Below, piece by piece: positions 7,925-16,526 of a stretch of DNA of 64,000 nucleotides. The DNA is from Clostridia bacterium (GTDB lineage Bacteria; Bacillota; Clostridia; Oscillospirales; SIG627). How positions within the stretch are numbered: position 1 is the stretch's first letter; the number at the start of each line of letters is the position of its first letter. A model generated the notes under the pieces. It saw nothing but the letters and a program-made list of their open reading frames with translations. It was not told where the DNA came from and ran no database searches. The stretch is from the NCBI GenBank assembly GCA_017517325.1, contig JAFWZW010000004.1, positions 124,001 to 188,000 of the forward strand, written 5' to 3'. The position numbers and the translations under genes are program-made.

Positions 7925-9550
7925 TCAGGTTCTGCCGGCGGTGATCCAGTTGCCCCAACCGTCTTTAAAGAGGTGGGCCAGACCCTTGGTGCGGAAGTCT
8001 AAAACGGGCTCCTCCAATTCGGGAATGGGGGTTCCGTTATCGACCCAATCCTGCAAGCGTGCGCGGCAGGAAACGAGGCGGGTGTAGAGACCGCCAAGGC
8101 GCGCCTCCTGTACCTCCAGACCTTGGGGTCTGTTATCAATGAGCCAAAGGGCGCGAAAGCTTGTGATAAACTCCTTCAGGTTTTTGAGAACGTAGGGGTA
8201 ATCCTTGGTGAGGATCTCGGTCATAGCGGCCTTGTCACCTGCAAGATAGGCTTCGCGGGTGCGGATGGTCAGCTCAACCTTGCGGGAGAGGGTGCGGGCA
8301 AGGGCTGCCTGAGAGCGGAACAGATAGCCGTATTCGGGGTGATTCCGGTATTTTGCAAGGCGCTTGGCCAGCTTTTGGTAAAGGGGCGCTTCTGCTCCCG
8401 TAACGGCGGCGTCGTATTTGCCAAAGAGGGGGTCGTTGAAAAGGAGATAGGTTTCGGGGTTGCAAACGTTGCCGCCTCCTGCGTTTTTGGAAATATCGTA
8501 CTTTCTGGGATAGGTAAGGTCAAGGTCAAGGAAGCGGTGGTAGGAAATGCCGAACTTTTCTTCAAAGCCGCGGGCGATCTCCTTCATACTCTTTTCGCCT
8601 CTTGCAATGCGGGAGCAAGCGTAGAGAGCGGGGAGCCCCGCGAAGCGGCTGGTGCCGCCGCCCGCCTCGCACCACATGGTAATAAAGTAGTTTTCAACGC
8701 CAAGCTTCATACATTCTTCCATAGAGATGGTGGAGCAGCGGATGGAGAAGCGGTTGTCGGGGGCGTAGCCCTTCCAGGTCCAGATTCCGCCGCCGTACCA
8801 AACCTCTCTGCCCAGCTTCTGATGGGCGGCGATCATATTGTGCACCATAGTGCGGTCGATCTTGTAATAGTCCCAAGCGGTAATGGAGAGGTTATCGGGA
8901 AGCTCGCCGATTTTTTCCAGATCCAAATTTGGCTTCTTTACAAAATAGGCACCGTCGTTGCAAAGACGGAAGAACATATCTCCCCAGATCTGCGGCTCCA
9001 GATCCAGCTCGCGGCACATTTCACAAACCTTTTCCAAATGGCGGGAGAGGATCTCAAAGCGGGTCTTATAGCCGTGAATGCTCTGGTATTTACCTGCACC
9101 CAAAAGGTGTGCTTCGTCCATACCCACGTGTACCACGCGGCTCTTATAGCAGGCCTTGATGCTCTTTAACATATTGCGGATCAATTCATAGGTGCGCTCG
9201 TCCTCAGCAAGGAGAATGTTGCCGGTATCCAGCACGGTGTTTCTATACTGTACCCATTTGAAAATGGCTTCCAGATGGGCCAGGGTCTGAATGCAAGGGA
9301 TGACCTCCACCCCGATGGTCTCACAGTAAGCAACCAGGTCGCGGATATCATCCTGACTGTAACGGCCGCGGTGGTGACCGAAATAGGGCTCGCCGGGTAC
9401 CTCGTAGGTATCCTCCGTATAAAGCAGAAGGGTGTTGTAGCCCATCTCGGAAATGGTCTTGGCGAAGCGTTTCAGAGTGGGAATATCCATCACCGCATTG
9501 CGGCTGAGGTCGGGCATAACGCCGAAGCGCTTGAAGGGGATCTTTGACAT
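7925..9550 (-). CDS. GH20-like beta-N-acetylhexosaminidase, cytoplasmic
   Basis: The TIM-barrel sequence carries HVGMDEAHLLGAG at about residues 142-154; the adjacent Asp-Glu pair (D145-E146) is the GH20 catalytic signature for substrate-assisted release of terminal N-acetylhexosamine. The N-terminal strand motif GYNTLLLYTEDTYE and the IPCIQTLAHLE segment also fit the non-secreted ExoIII-like branch of the family. There is no signal peptide, so it acts on imported oligosaccharides. The start is set at the ATG at 9550 (MSKIPFKRFG) because GAGAGG lies at proper distance upstream; the ATG five codons earlier has none. It is monocistronic with its own promoter. Its product would feed NagB through phosphorylation and deacetylation. 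Confidence 0.85.
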   Translation of the reverse strand: MSKIPFKRFGVMPDLSRNAVMDIPTLKRFAKTISEMGYNTLLLYTEDTYEVPGEPYFGHHRGRYSQDDIRDLVAYCETIGVEVIPCIQTLAHLEAIFKWVQYRNTVLDTGNILLAEDERTYELIRNMLKSIKACYKSRVVHVGMDEAHLLGAGKYQSIHGYKTRFEILSRHLEKVCEMCRELDLEPQIWGDMFFRLCNDGAYFVKKPNLDLEKIGELPDNLSITAWDYYKIDRTMVHNMIAAHQKLGREVWYGGGIWTWKGYAPDNRFSIRCSTISMEECMKLGVENYFITMWCEAGGGTSRFAGLPALYACSRIARGEKSMKEIARGFEEKFGISYHRFLDLDLTYPRKYDISKNAGGGNVCNPETYLLFNDPLFGKYDAAVTGAEAPLYQKLAKRLAKYRNHPEYGYLFRSQAALARTLSRKVELTIRTREAYLAGDKAAMTEILTKDYPYVLKNLKEFITSFRALWLIDNRPQGLEVQEARLGGLYTRLVSCRARLQDWVDNGTPIPELEEPVLDFRTKGLAHLFKDGWGNWITAGRT

Positions 9551-9576
9551 AGCAATACCTCTCATCTTTTTTTATC

Positions 9577-9605
9577 ATTTTACATTGTTTGGAAAGGTGC
9601 GTCAA
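9577..9605 (-). promoter_or_regulatory. promoter of the GH20-like gene
   Basis: On the minus strand TTGACG, 17-bp spacer, TAAAAT (complement at 9600-9605 and 9577-9582). Confidence 0.7.
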
Positions 9606-9645
9606 GGCTTTTGGAGGAGAATAAGCAATTTTGAAAAAATTTCGA

Positions 9646-9677
9646 TGAAAAAAGACGGCAAGCCTTAGCTTACCGTC
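9646..9677 (-). terminator. intrinsic terminator of pheST
   Basis: On the minus strand GACGGTAAGC, loop TAAG, GCTTGCCGTC, then a T run. It ends the pheS-pheT transcript. Confidence 0.9.
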
Positions 9678-9686
9678 TCAGGGGGG

Positions 9687-12104
9687 TTAGCGCAGGGTGA
9701 TCTGATACAGGAAAGAGAGCTTTTTCAGGATCTTCTGTACGTATTTGTCGATCTCATCGGCGGTAAATTCGTGGTCGGTGGGGGTGAAGACCAGATTAAA
9801 CGCCATACTCTTCTTTCCTTCGCCAATGGCCTCGGAGCGGTACACGTCAAAGAGGCTCACGCGGGTCAGATACTTGCAGGAGGAGGCAATGGCCTCGGTG
9901 ATCTCGCCGCAGGTGAGGGCTTCGTCAGCCACCAGCGCAAGGTCACGGAGCTCTGCGGGGAATTTGGAAATGGGCTGATAGCGCATTTTTTCATCCATCA
10001 AGGGAGAGAGGGCTTCGTAATCCATTTCCGTGAGAAATACCGGCTTCTCAATGGCAAGCTCTTCGCAGATCTCATAGGAAAGCTTACCGATCACGCCCAC
10101 TACCTTACCGCCGCAAAGGATCTCGGCGGTCATACCGGGGTGGAGGTGGGGGCGCTGTGCCTTTTGATAGGTAAAGGAGATGCCGAAGGCCTTGGCAACG
10201 GCTTCCGGTGCGGCTTTGGCGGTGAAGAAGGTCTCCTTGTCACCGAAGGCACCGATGCAAAGGGTCTGCCGTTCCTCGGGGTATTCCGTCAGGGGGAGGG
10301 CCTTGGGCAGGAAGATCCGCGCCAGCTCGAAGAAGCGCCCCTCGGTGTTGCCACGGCGCAGGTTGCGTACGGCGCAGTTGATCATAGAGGGGGTGAGGGT
10401 GGTGCGCATCAGGGAGAGATCCTCCGTCAGAGGATTCATCAGGCGGATGGCGCGTCTCTCGGGGGCATCCTCGGGCAGACGGATCATATCCAGATCCTTG
10501 GGTGAGAAGAAGGAATAGAAGATGGATTCATTGTAGCCTGCGCGGCACAGAACGTTTTTCAGCTTCATAGCCTTTTTCTGCTCGGGGGTTCTGCCGCCTG
10601 AGGTTACGTGGGCCTTATCCAGGAAGCGGGGGGTGATGTGCTCGTAGCCCCAGGAGCGGATGATCTCTTCGGCGATGTCAGCGGCGCTGTTGTCAATATC
10701 CTCGCGCCACGGGGGCATCATCACGGAGAGGGAATCACCACGGATATCGGGCTCGAAGGAGAGTGCTTCCAGATGGCGAAGAATTTCATTTTCGGGAACG
10801 GTAACGCCCAGGATCTCTTGAATGCGTTTCAGGGAGACTACCAAGGGCTTGCCTTGAACCACGGGGTTTACGGCTACGTCAACGTGGTAGCTTGTAACCT
10901 CGCCCGCCCCCAGCTCCTCCATCAGGTGGAGGGCACGGCGCATCCCCATAACGGTAGAAAATTCATCCACACCCTTTTCGAAGCGGGCGCTGGAATCAGA
11001 GGACTGCCCCAAGGCTCTGCCGGTCTTGCGGACACTGTCGCGGGCAAATTTGGCAGCTTCAAAGAGGATCTGGGTGGTGCTATCCTTAATTTCGGAATTG
11101 AGACCGCCCATAATGCCTGCAAGGGCAACGGGGCGGGTGCGATCGCAGATCACAAGGTGCTCGGGCTTTAAGGTGAAGGTCTTTTCATCCAGAGTGGTGA
11201 TCTCTTCCCCTTCCTTGGCACGGCGTACCACGATGGCATCGTCCTTCAGGTCGCGGCGATCAAAGGCGTGCATGGGCTGACCGAATTCCTTGAGAACGTA
11301 GTTGGTGATATCCACCACGTTGGAAATGGCACTGCAGCCCACCAGAGCGAGTCTTCTCTGCATCCAGGCGGGAGAGGGCGCGATCTTTACGTTGTTTACG
11401 GCGTGAGCAATGTAGCGGGGGCAAAGCTCGGGAGCTTCCACGGTTACGGTGAAATCCAAAGTCTCGCCGTTTTCATTGTAGGAAAGGTCGGGCAGACGGC
11501 AGGGCTTCTTTAAAACGGCGGCAACCTCTCTTGCCATACCGAGAATGCTCTGACAGTCGGGGCGGTTGGCAGTAATGCCGATATCGAAGATCACCTCGTC
11601 CAGCCCTACGATGGGCTTCACGTCCTCCCCCAAGGGGGCATCGTCGGGGAGCTCTAAAAGCCCCATATAGCCTGCGCCGGGGTAAAGCTCCTCCTTCAGG
11701 CCCAGCTCCACGCCGGAGCAAAGCATTCCGCAGGATTCTTCACCGCGGAGCTTGCCGGCCTTAATGGTCATAACCCCTTCGATGGTCACGTGGTCCTTGG
11801 CGGTGGCGTAAACCGTTGCGCCCACCAAAGCGGCGGGGAACTTTTTGCCCACGCGCACGTTATCTGCTCCGCAGCAGATCTGGAAGGTGCCCTTTTCGCC
11901 GCAGTTTACCTTGCAAACGCTGATGTGGGTATCGGGAATGAGGCTGCATTCCTCTACCAGACCTACCACGACGCCGGAAATATCTTTTCCAAGCTCAACT
12001 ACTTCCTCCACCTCAAACCCGGCGGAGAAGAGCTTTTCCTCCAATTCCTTGGGGGAAATATCAATATCTACGTATTCTTTCAGCCAACTGATCGGTGCCA
12101 GCAT
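9687..12104 (-). CDS. pheT: phenylalanine--tRNA ligase beta subunit
   Basis: This 805-residue protein forms the alpha2-beta2 PheRS that charges tRNA-Phe. Domain order is visible: N-terminal MLAPISWLKEYVDI, an OB-fold tRNA-binding domain at about 40-150 (HISVCKVNCGEKGTFQICCG), the B3/B4 editing region with CSAISNVVDITNYVL, the B5 domain, the catalytic-like core, and a C-terminal ferredoxin-fold anticodon-binding domain (YQPISKFPAELRDLALV to the end). The length is standard. It starts 12 bases after pheS and shares its T-box-controlled transcript. Confidence 0.97.
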   Translation of the reverse strand: MLAPISWLKEYVDIDISPKELEEKLFSAGFEVEEVVELGKDISGVVVGLVEECSLIPDTHISVCKVNCGEKGTFQICCGADNVRVGKKFPAALVGATVYATAKDHVTIEGVMTIKAGKLRGEESCGMLCSGVELGLKEELYPGAGYMGLLELPDDAPLGEDVKPIVGLDEVIFDIGITANRPDCQSILGMAREVAAVLKKPCRLPDLSYNENGETLDFTVTVEAPELCPRYIAHAVNNVKIAPSPAWMQRRLALVGCSAISNVVDITNYVLKEFGQPMHAFDRRDLKDDAIVVRRAKEGEEITTLDEKTFTLKPEHLVICDRTRPVALAGIMGGLNSEIKDSTTQILFEAAKFARDSVRKTGRALGQSSDSSARFEKGVDEFSTVMGMRRALHLMEELGAGEVTSYHVDVAVNPVVQGKPLVVSLKRIQEILGVTVPENEILRHLEALSFEPDIRGDSLSVMMPPWREDIDNSAADIAEEIIRSWGYEHITPRFLDKAHVTSGGRTPEQKKAMKLKNVLCRAGYNESIFYSFFSPKDLDMIRLPEDAPERRAIRLMNPLTEDLSLMRTTLTPSMINCAVRNLRRGNTEGRFFELARIFLPKALPLTEYPEERQTLCIGAFGDKETFFTAKAAPEAVAKAFGISFTYQKAQRPHLHPGMTAEILCGGKVVGVIGKLSYEICEELAIEKPVFLTEMDYEALSPLMDEKMRYQPISKFPAELRDLALVADEALTCGEITEAIASSCKYLTRVSLFDVYRSEAIGEGKKSMAFNLVFTPTDHEFTADEIDKYVQKILKKLSFLYQITLR

Positions 12105-12116
12105 AAGATTCCCTCC

Positions 12117-13142
12117 TTAATCGCGGAACTGCCCGGCAAAGCGGGTATCCGATTCAAACAAAGTTTTGATGTTGTTGATGCCGTATTTCAGCATTGCGAT
12201 GCGTTCCACACCCATACCGAAGGCAAAGCCGGTGTATTCCTCGGGGTCGATACCGCAGTTTTCCAGCACGTGGCGGTTGACCATACCGGCACCCAGCACC
12301 TCGATCCAGCCGGTGCCCTTGCAAAGCTTACAGCCCTTGCCGCCGCATTCGAAGCAGGAAACATCTACCTCAACGCTGGGCTCGGTAAAGGGAAAGTAGG
12401 AGGGGCGCAGACGGGTCTTGACCCCTTCGCCGAAGATCTTCTGGCTGAACAGATCCAGCATACCCTGCAGATCGCAAACGGAAATGCCGCGATCCACCAC
12501 AAGTCCTTCCATCTGGGTGAACATAGGGGAGTGGGTAGCGTCGTCATCGGAACGGAATACCTTTCCGGGGGAGAGGATCTTGATGGGGGGCTTTTCCTTT
12601 TCCATTACGTGTACCTGACCGGCACTGGTCTGGGTGCGAAGGAGAAAGCCGGGGGAGAGATAAAAGGTGTCCTGCATATCGCGGGCAGGGTGATCCTCGG
12701 GGGTATTCAGGGCGGTGAAGTTATAGTAATCGGTTTCGATCTCGGTGCCTTCAAAGATCTCAAAGCCCATAGAGGCAAAAATATCGATCAGCTCGTTTTG
12801 CACCAAGGTATTGGGGTGCAGGGCGCCAACCGTACCCTCTTCGGCAGGCTCGGTGACGTCAACAGCCTCTGCCTCACAGCGGCGCTGAAGCTCTAAGGTG
12901 TGGAGCTTACGGTCAGTTTCCTCAAAAAGGGCAAGCGCCCATTCCTTTACCTCGTTGATGGTCTTGCCTACGGCGGGGCGCTCTTCCTTGGGAACGTCCT
13001 TCAGGCCCTTCATCAATTGAGAGATCTTGCCCTCCTTATTATCAAGGAAGGTTTTGCGGAACTCGTAAAGTGCGCGGGAGGAATCGAAAGCGCCGATGCC
13101 CTCTTCGATCTCGCGCCGAATAGCTTCCAGTTTTTCTTTCAT
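12117..13142 (-). CDS. pheS: phenylalanine--tRNA ligase alpha subunit
   Basis: The catalytic subunit (341 aa) activates phenylalanine. The class II motifs are present: [14 protein letters not shown], the motif 2 region [18 protein letters not shown], and the motif 3 [14 protein letters not shown]. The start is placed at ATG 13142 ([12 protein letters not shown]), which has GAAAGGA upstream. The longer open frame to 13259 runs back through the T-box terminator and is not translated. The helical N-terminus is the usual tRNA-binding coiled coil. Confidence 0.97.
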   Translation of the reverse strand: MKEKLEAIRREIEEGIGAFDSSRALYEFRKTFLDNKEGKISQLMKGLKDVPKEERPAVGKTINEVKEWALALFEETDRKLHTLELQRRCEAEAVDVTEPAEEGTVGALHPNTLVQNELIDIFASMGFEIFEGTEIETDYYNFTALNTPEDHPARDMQDTFYLSPGFLLRTQTSAGQVHVMEKEKPPIKILSPGKVFRSDDDATHSPMFTQMEGLVVDRGISVCDLQGMLDLFSQKIFGEGVKTRLRPSYFPFTEPSVEVDVSCFECGGKGCKLCKGTGWIEVLGAGMVNRHVLENCGIDPEEYTGFAFGMGVERIAMLKYGINNIKTLFESDTRFAGQFRD

Positions 13143-13158
13143 TTTTTTATCCTTTCTC

Positions 13159-13406
13159 AAAAAAATAAGCCCCCATCCTTTCAGGACGGGAGCTGATGCT
13201 ACGCGGTACCACCTGAATTTCGGCAAAAGCCGACAACTCAAAAGCCTGTAACGGGGCAAGCCGCGGCAAACTACTCTCTTTCACCTGCCGTGCTCCGAAG
13301 GGAAACGCACACTTTACCCTGCCCGAACCGCTTTCAGCCAACGACGGTTCTTCTCTGAAGAGCATTTTTGTAAAGCGGCACACTTCATCTACGCATTTAC
13401 CGAATC
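13159..13406 (-). promoter_or_regulatory. T-box leader controlling pheST
   Basis: On the minus strand the canonical T-box core AGGTGGTACCGCG is at 13201-13214. The transcription terminator AGCTCCCGTCC/GGATGGGGGCT plus T run is at 13159-13194. Stem I material lies upstream. In T-boxes uncharged tRNA binds the specifier loop and stabilises the antiterminator, so pheST would be induced by phenylalanine starvation. The Phe (UUC) specifier could not be placed with confidence by eye, but the gene context makes tRNA-Phe the expected ligand. Confidence 0.93.
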
Positions 13407-13435
13407 ATTTTATTACAAATTCCCCTTTTTGTCAA
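13407..13435 (-). promoter_or_regulatory. pheST promoter overlapping the glycosyltransferase 3' end
   Basis: On the minus strand TTGACA (13435-13430), 17-bp spacer, TAAAAT (13412-13407). The -35 box lies in the last codons of the GT4 gene, and the -10 box starts right after its stop codon. Confidence 0.85.
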
Positions 13436-14588
13436 GGGGAAGGGGCGCCTTCAGGGGAAGATTTGATAGGAGCACTTCCCAATCCTCTGCAATGCGGCTT
13501 GGGATAAAACGGGAGGCGTGCTCTCTGGCACCCAAGGAAAGGGCTTTGACGTGGTCATCATCAGAAAGCAGACGCACAAGGGCCCTAACGTATTCTTCAT
13601 TGTGATCCATAGGGATCAGAACGCCCGTTTTTTCGTCTAAGATCTCCTCCTCTGCCGCCTCTCCAAAGTGAAAGGCAATGGCGGGAACGCCTGCGGAGGC
13701 CGCCTCCAAAATGGAGATGGAAAAGCCCTCAAAGGCGCTGGTGTTCACCGTCAGGCGGGAATCCAACAAGTGTGCGTAAGGCTCGCGGGTCTCACCGCAA
13801 AGGGCAAAGCGTGGGTCACCTGCTACGGCGCGGCGCAGCGCGTTCTCTTCAGGGCCTGTGCCCCAAAATTCCACGTGAAATTCTTTTTCCGGCACCTGAT
13901 CCATTGCCCTCTTTAAAAGGGAGACTGCCAAGGGTAAGCGCTTTTCCTCCGAAAAACGGGTGATCACGGAAATAAGGCGATTTTCTTCCGCTTCGGTGCG
14001 CTCCTCGGGATAAAAGGAGAGGGGGTTGTAGACGTAAAAGCAGTTTTGAAAGCCCTTCTTTTCTGCTTCTCGGCAGATCCCGCGGGAGAGCCAGAGAAAG
14101 CCGATTTTTCCGTTGAAGCGGCGGAGCATATTGGCATTGGCCTTTTGTGCCAGCGTTGCGCCAAGTGAGGTGTGAACGTGGTGTAGGGTGCACGCCAGGT
14201 ATTCCTCGGGGATCGCGGGGAGCAAAAGGTAAGAGGTCACCACGATGCAGTCGGGCTTGTATGCGCGGATATAACGCCGGGCCTGCCGAAAATCCAATCG
14301 GCCCCGTGCTTCATCCCAAATGCGGCCGAGAAGCAGGCCGATGGCCGAAAGGGGCTTTTTTGCCCGCAGTGCTTCTTTGATTTGTCTGCCGGTAATAAAT
14401 TCCCAAGGGCAATTTTTTCGCAGAATGTAATCGTTCCCCTTTAAGGGCAGGGGATAGCGACATCCCCGCAGGTAGAGATTATCCACCTGAAAGCCGGCCT
14501 CCCGAAGGGCGGGCTGCAGGGCACAGTTTACTCTTGCTACACCGCCCAACCATCCGTCCTCAAGGGAAAAGAATAAAACGCGTTTCAT
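13413..14588 (-). CDS. glycosyltransferase family 4 (GT-B), last gene of polysaccharide operon
   Basis: A retaining sugar transferase (391 aa) using a nucleotide sugar donor on the cytoplasmic side. It has an N-terminal GT-B domain starting MKRVLFFSLEDGWLGGVARV. The C-terminal donor domain shows SVITRFSEEKRLPLAV, FWGTGPEENALRRAV and FSISILEAASAGVPAIAF, the last holding the E-x7-E type signature region. The start is put at ATG 14588, which overlaps the stop of the upstream GT2 by four bases (ATGA), indicating translational coupling. Its acceptor and linkage cannot be told. Confidence 0.88.
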   Translation of the reverse strand: MKRVLFFSLEDGWLGGVARVNCALQPALREAGFQVDNLYLRGCRYPLPLKGNDYILRKNCPWEFITGRQIKEALRAKKPLSAIGLLLGRIWDEARGRLDFRQARRYIRAYKPDCIVVTSYLLLPAIPEEYLACTLHHVHTSLGATLAQKANANMLRRFNGKIGFLWLSRGICREAEKKGFQNCFYVYNPLSFYPEERTEAEENRLISVITRFSEEKRLPLAVSLLKRAMDQVPEKEFHVEFWGTGPEENALRRAVAGDPRFALCGETREPYAHLLDSRLTVNTSAFEGFSISILEAASAGVPAIAFHFGEAAEEEILDEKTGVLIPMDHNEEYVRALVRLLSDDDHVKALSLGAREHASRFIPSRIAEDWEVLLSNLPLKAPLPLDKKGNL

Positions 14589-15556
14589 CCGCGCCACCTC
14601 CTTCGAAGAAGCTTTGCCAGAGTTGGGGTGAAAAAGCGGAGGTAGATGCCCTTGGCACCGCACCTTGACAGATAGGGATTCTGCCGCCAACGGGGAAATT
14701 CGGTGTTGAGAAAATGAAGAGCCTCCGTGACCGCTTCGTCAAATTCCCCTTTGGAAAGGGGCGCCACCCGCTTTATAAAGGTGGCAAGCAAATAGCGGCA
14801 GGCGGCAAATTCCAATTCCTTGTGCCACTCCTCCAATAGCCCTCTTTCACGGAAAAAGGATAAAATGCTTTGAAAATTAGTCAGGTAATCAAAAAGTCTG
14901 CGGTCGGCGCGGGCAGTTACGGAGCCGCCCCTTTGAAGGTAGTTTACCGCAACGCCCTCCACTGCGGCAATGCGGCGAATATAGGGGAACAGACGGTGAG
15001 AAAACTCCACGTCTTCAAACCAGGCGCCCACTTTAAATTCCACGTTGGCGCGATCCAAAAGCTCCTTGCGGTAGAGCTTATTCCATACGGCGGGGTAGAA
15101 GCGGGTGAAGACCTCCATCAGCTCCTCCCCCTCCGCCACAGCGGGAACGTGGGAGGAAACCGTTCTGCTTTTTCCGTCCTCCCAAACGTAGCGGATCTCG
15201 CAGGCGCAAACGTCGGCGTTCTCCGTTTCCGCTTTACGGTATAGGGCTTCGAAAAGCGCAGGGTCGGCAAAGTCATCTCCGTCTAAAAAGGCAATATATT
15301 CCCCCCGTGCCTGACGGATGCCGAAGTTGCGCGCATCGGAAAGGCCGCCGTTTTCCTTGTGGAAGACACGAAGCCGATCCCCTGCAGTCTCTTTCATCTC
15401 TTCCAGAATCTCACCGCAACGGTCGGGAGAATCATCGTCAACGGCGATGATCTCCATTTCCTTCAGGCTTTGATCCAAAAGAGACTTTATACAGCGAGGA
15501 AGATAGGCTTCCACCCCGTAGCAGGGAACGATGACGCTTACCTTAATTTCACTCAT
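14585..15556 (-). CDS. glycosyltransferase family 2
   Basis: A 323-aa GT-A transferase with KVSVIVPCYGVEAYLPRCI at the N-terminus, VDDDSPD for nucleotide binding and the metal-binding FLDGDD (D-x-D) at about residue 93. The C-terminal third contains acceptor-side helices and no clear membrane segment. It follows the next GT2 by four bases and overlaps the GT4, so the three are one translational unit. It is a close paralogue of the neighbouring GT2: both have the NGGLSDARNFG motif. Confidence 0.9.
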   Translation of the reverse strand: MSEIKVSVIVPCYGVEAYLPRCIKSLLDQSLKEMEIIAVDDDSPDRCGEILEEMKETAGDRLRVFHKENGGLSDARNFGIRQARGEYIAFLDGDDFADPALFEALYRKAETENADVCACEIRYVWEDGKSRTVSSHVPAVAEGEELMEVFTRFYPAVWNKLYRKELLDRANVEFKVGAWFEDVEFSHRLFPYIRRIAAVEGVAVNYLQRGGSVTARADRRLFDYLTNFQSILSFFRERGLLEEWHKELEFAACRYLLATFIKRVAPLSKGEFDEAVTEALHFLNTEFPRWRQNPYLSRCGAKGIYLRFFTPTLAKLLRRRWRG

Positions 15557-15560
15557 AGGG

Positions 15561-16517
15561 TCATCCTTTCAGTTTGGCAAGGATCCGCAGAAGCGGGGCG
15601 AGGCGGTGTGCCGCGCAAAATACCACCAGTCGGAAAAAGGGGGAGACGGTGGCAAAATAAGGATTCTGTTTCCAGCCTGGAAAGTGTGCTTCCACCGTTT
15701 GGATTAGCCCCGGAAGCTGTTTTCGTCCCTCCTTGAAGGGAGCAAAGCGCAGAGCGGCGGAGCGAAGCAGATGCTCGATATGGAGAAATTCCAGCTCGGC
15801 GTGAGCCGTTTCGCTTGCGCCCACGTTTTCAAAATGCTCCCGCAAACGCTTTAAAACCGTGAAGATATCCAGCCATTTTTGGGAAAAGGCCGTTTCCTTC
15901 ATAATGGAGCCGGGGCGCTGATAATAGTAATAAAGGGGCAAAGGAAGGTAGCCCGCCTTTTCAGCGGAAAGAAGGGCTCTGGGGGTCATATCCAGATCCT
16001 CGTAATACAGTCCCTTGCAGAAGGGCTCCGTAGGCAAAAGACTTCTTTTATACACCCTGAGCCAAGCCATGGGGGCCGCCGTAAGAAGAGGCCTTTGACC
16101 CCCTTCTTTATAAAGAAGGGCAGAGGCGGGGGTAGCGGTGCCCTCTGCACTTGTAAAATAAAAGTCGGTCAGAAGCAGATCCAGCCCCTCCGCCTCCATT
16201 TTCTCTAAGGTAAGACGGGCAAAATCAGGGTGGAGGGTATCGTCACTGTCCACGAAGGCAACGTATTCGCCGGTGGCCCGAGCTAAACCAAAATTGCGCG
16301 CATCGGAAAGGCCGCCGTTTTCTTTGTGAAATACCTGAAGGCGCCCGGGGTGGGCGTCTTTGTATTCCTCTAAAATACGGGGGCTTTCATCGGTGGAGCC
16401 GTCGTTTACCGCTATGATTTCAATCTCCTCAACACTTTGAGCGAGAAGGGAATCCAGACAGCGGCAAAGCCAGGGGGCAACGTTATAGATGGGAACGATC
16501 AGGGAAAGCTTTGGCAT
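15561..16517 (-). CDS. glycosyltransferase family 2
   Basis: A 318-aa GT-A enzyme opening with KLSLIVPIYNVAPWLCRCLD, with VNDGSTDES and FVDSDD (D-x-D) motifs and HKENGGLSDARNFG between them. GGAGG precedes the ATG at 16517. It lies between the flippase and another GT2 in the polysaccharide operon. The donor sugar is not predictable by eye. Confidence 0.9.
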   Translation of the reverse strand: MPKLSLIVPIYNVAPWLCRCLDSLLAQSVEEIEIIAVNDGSTDESPRILEEYKDAHPGRLQVFHKENGGLSDARNFGLARATGEYVAFVDSDDTLHPDFARLTLEKMEAEGLDLLLTDFYFTSAEGTATPASALLYKEGGQRPLLTAAPMAWLRVYKRSLLPTEPFCKGLYYEDLDMTPRALLSAEKAGYLPLPLYYYYQRPGSIMKETAFSQKWLDIFTVLKRLREHFENVGASETAHAELEFLHIEHLLRSAALRFAPFKEGRKQLPGLIQTVEAHFPGWKQNPYFATVSPFFRLVVFCAAHRLAPLLRILAKLKG

Positions 16518-16526
16518 AATGCCTCC

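Noticed and set aside
13143..13259. N-terminal extension of pheS upstream of [12 protein letters not shown]
   Set aside because: It would translate the T-box antiterminator and terminator; the ATG at 13142 has the ribosome site.
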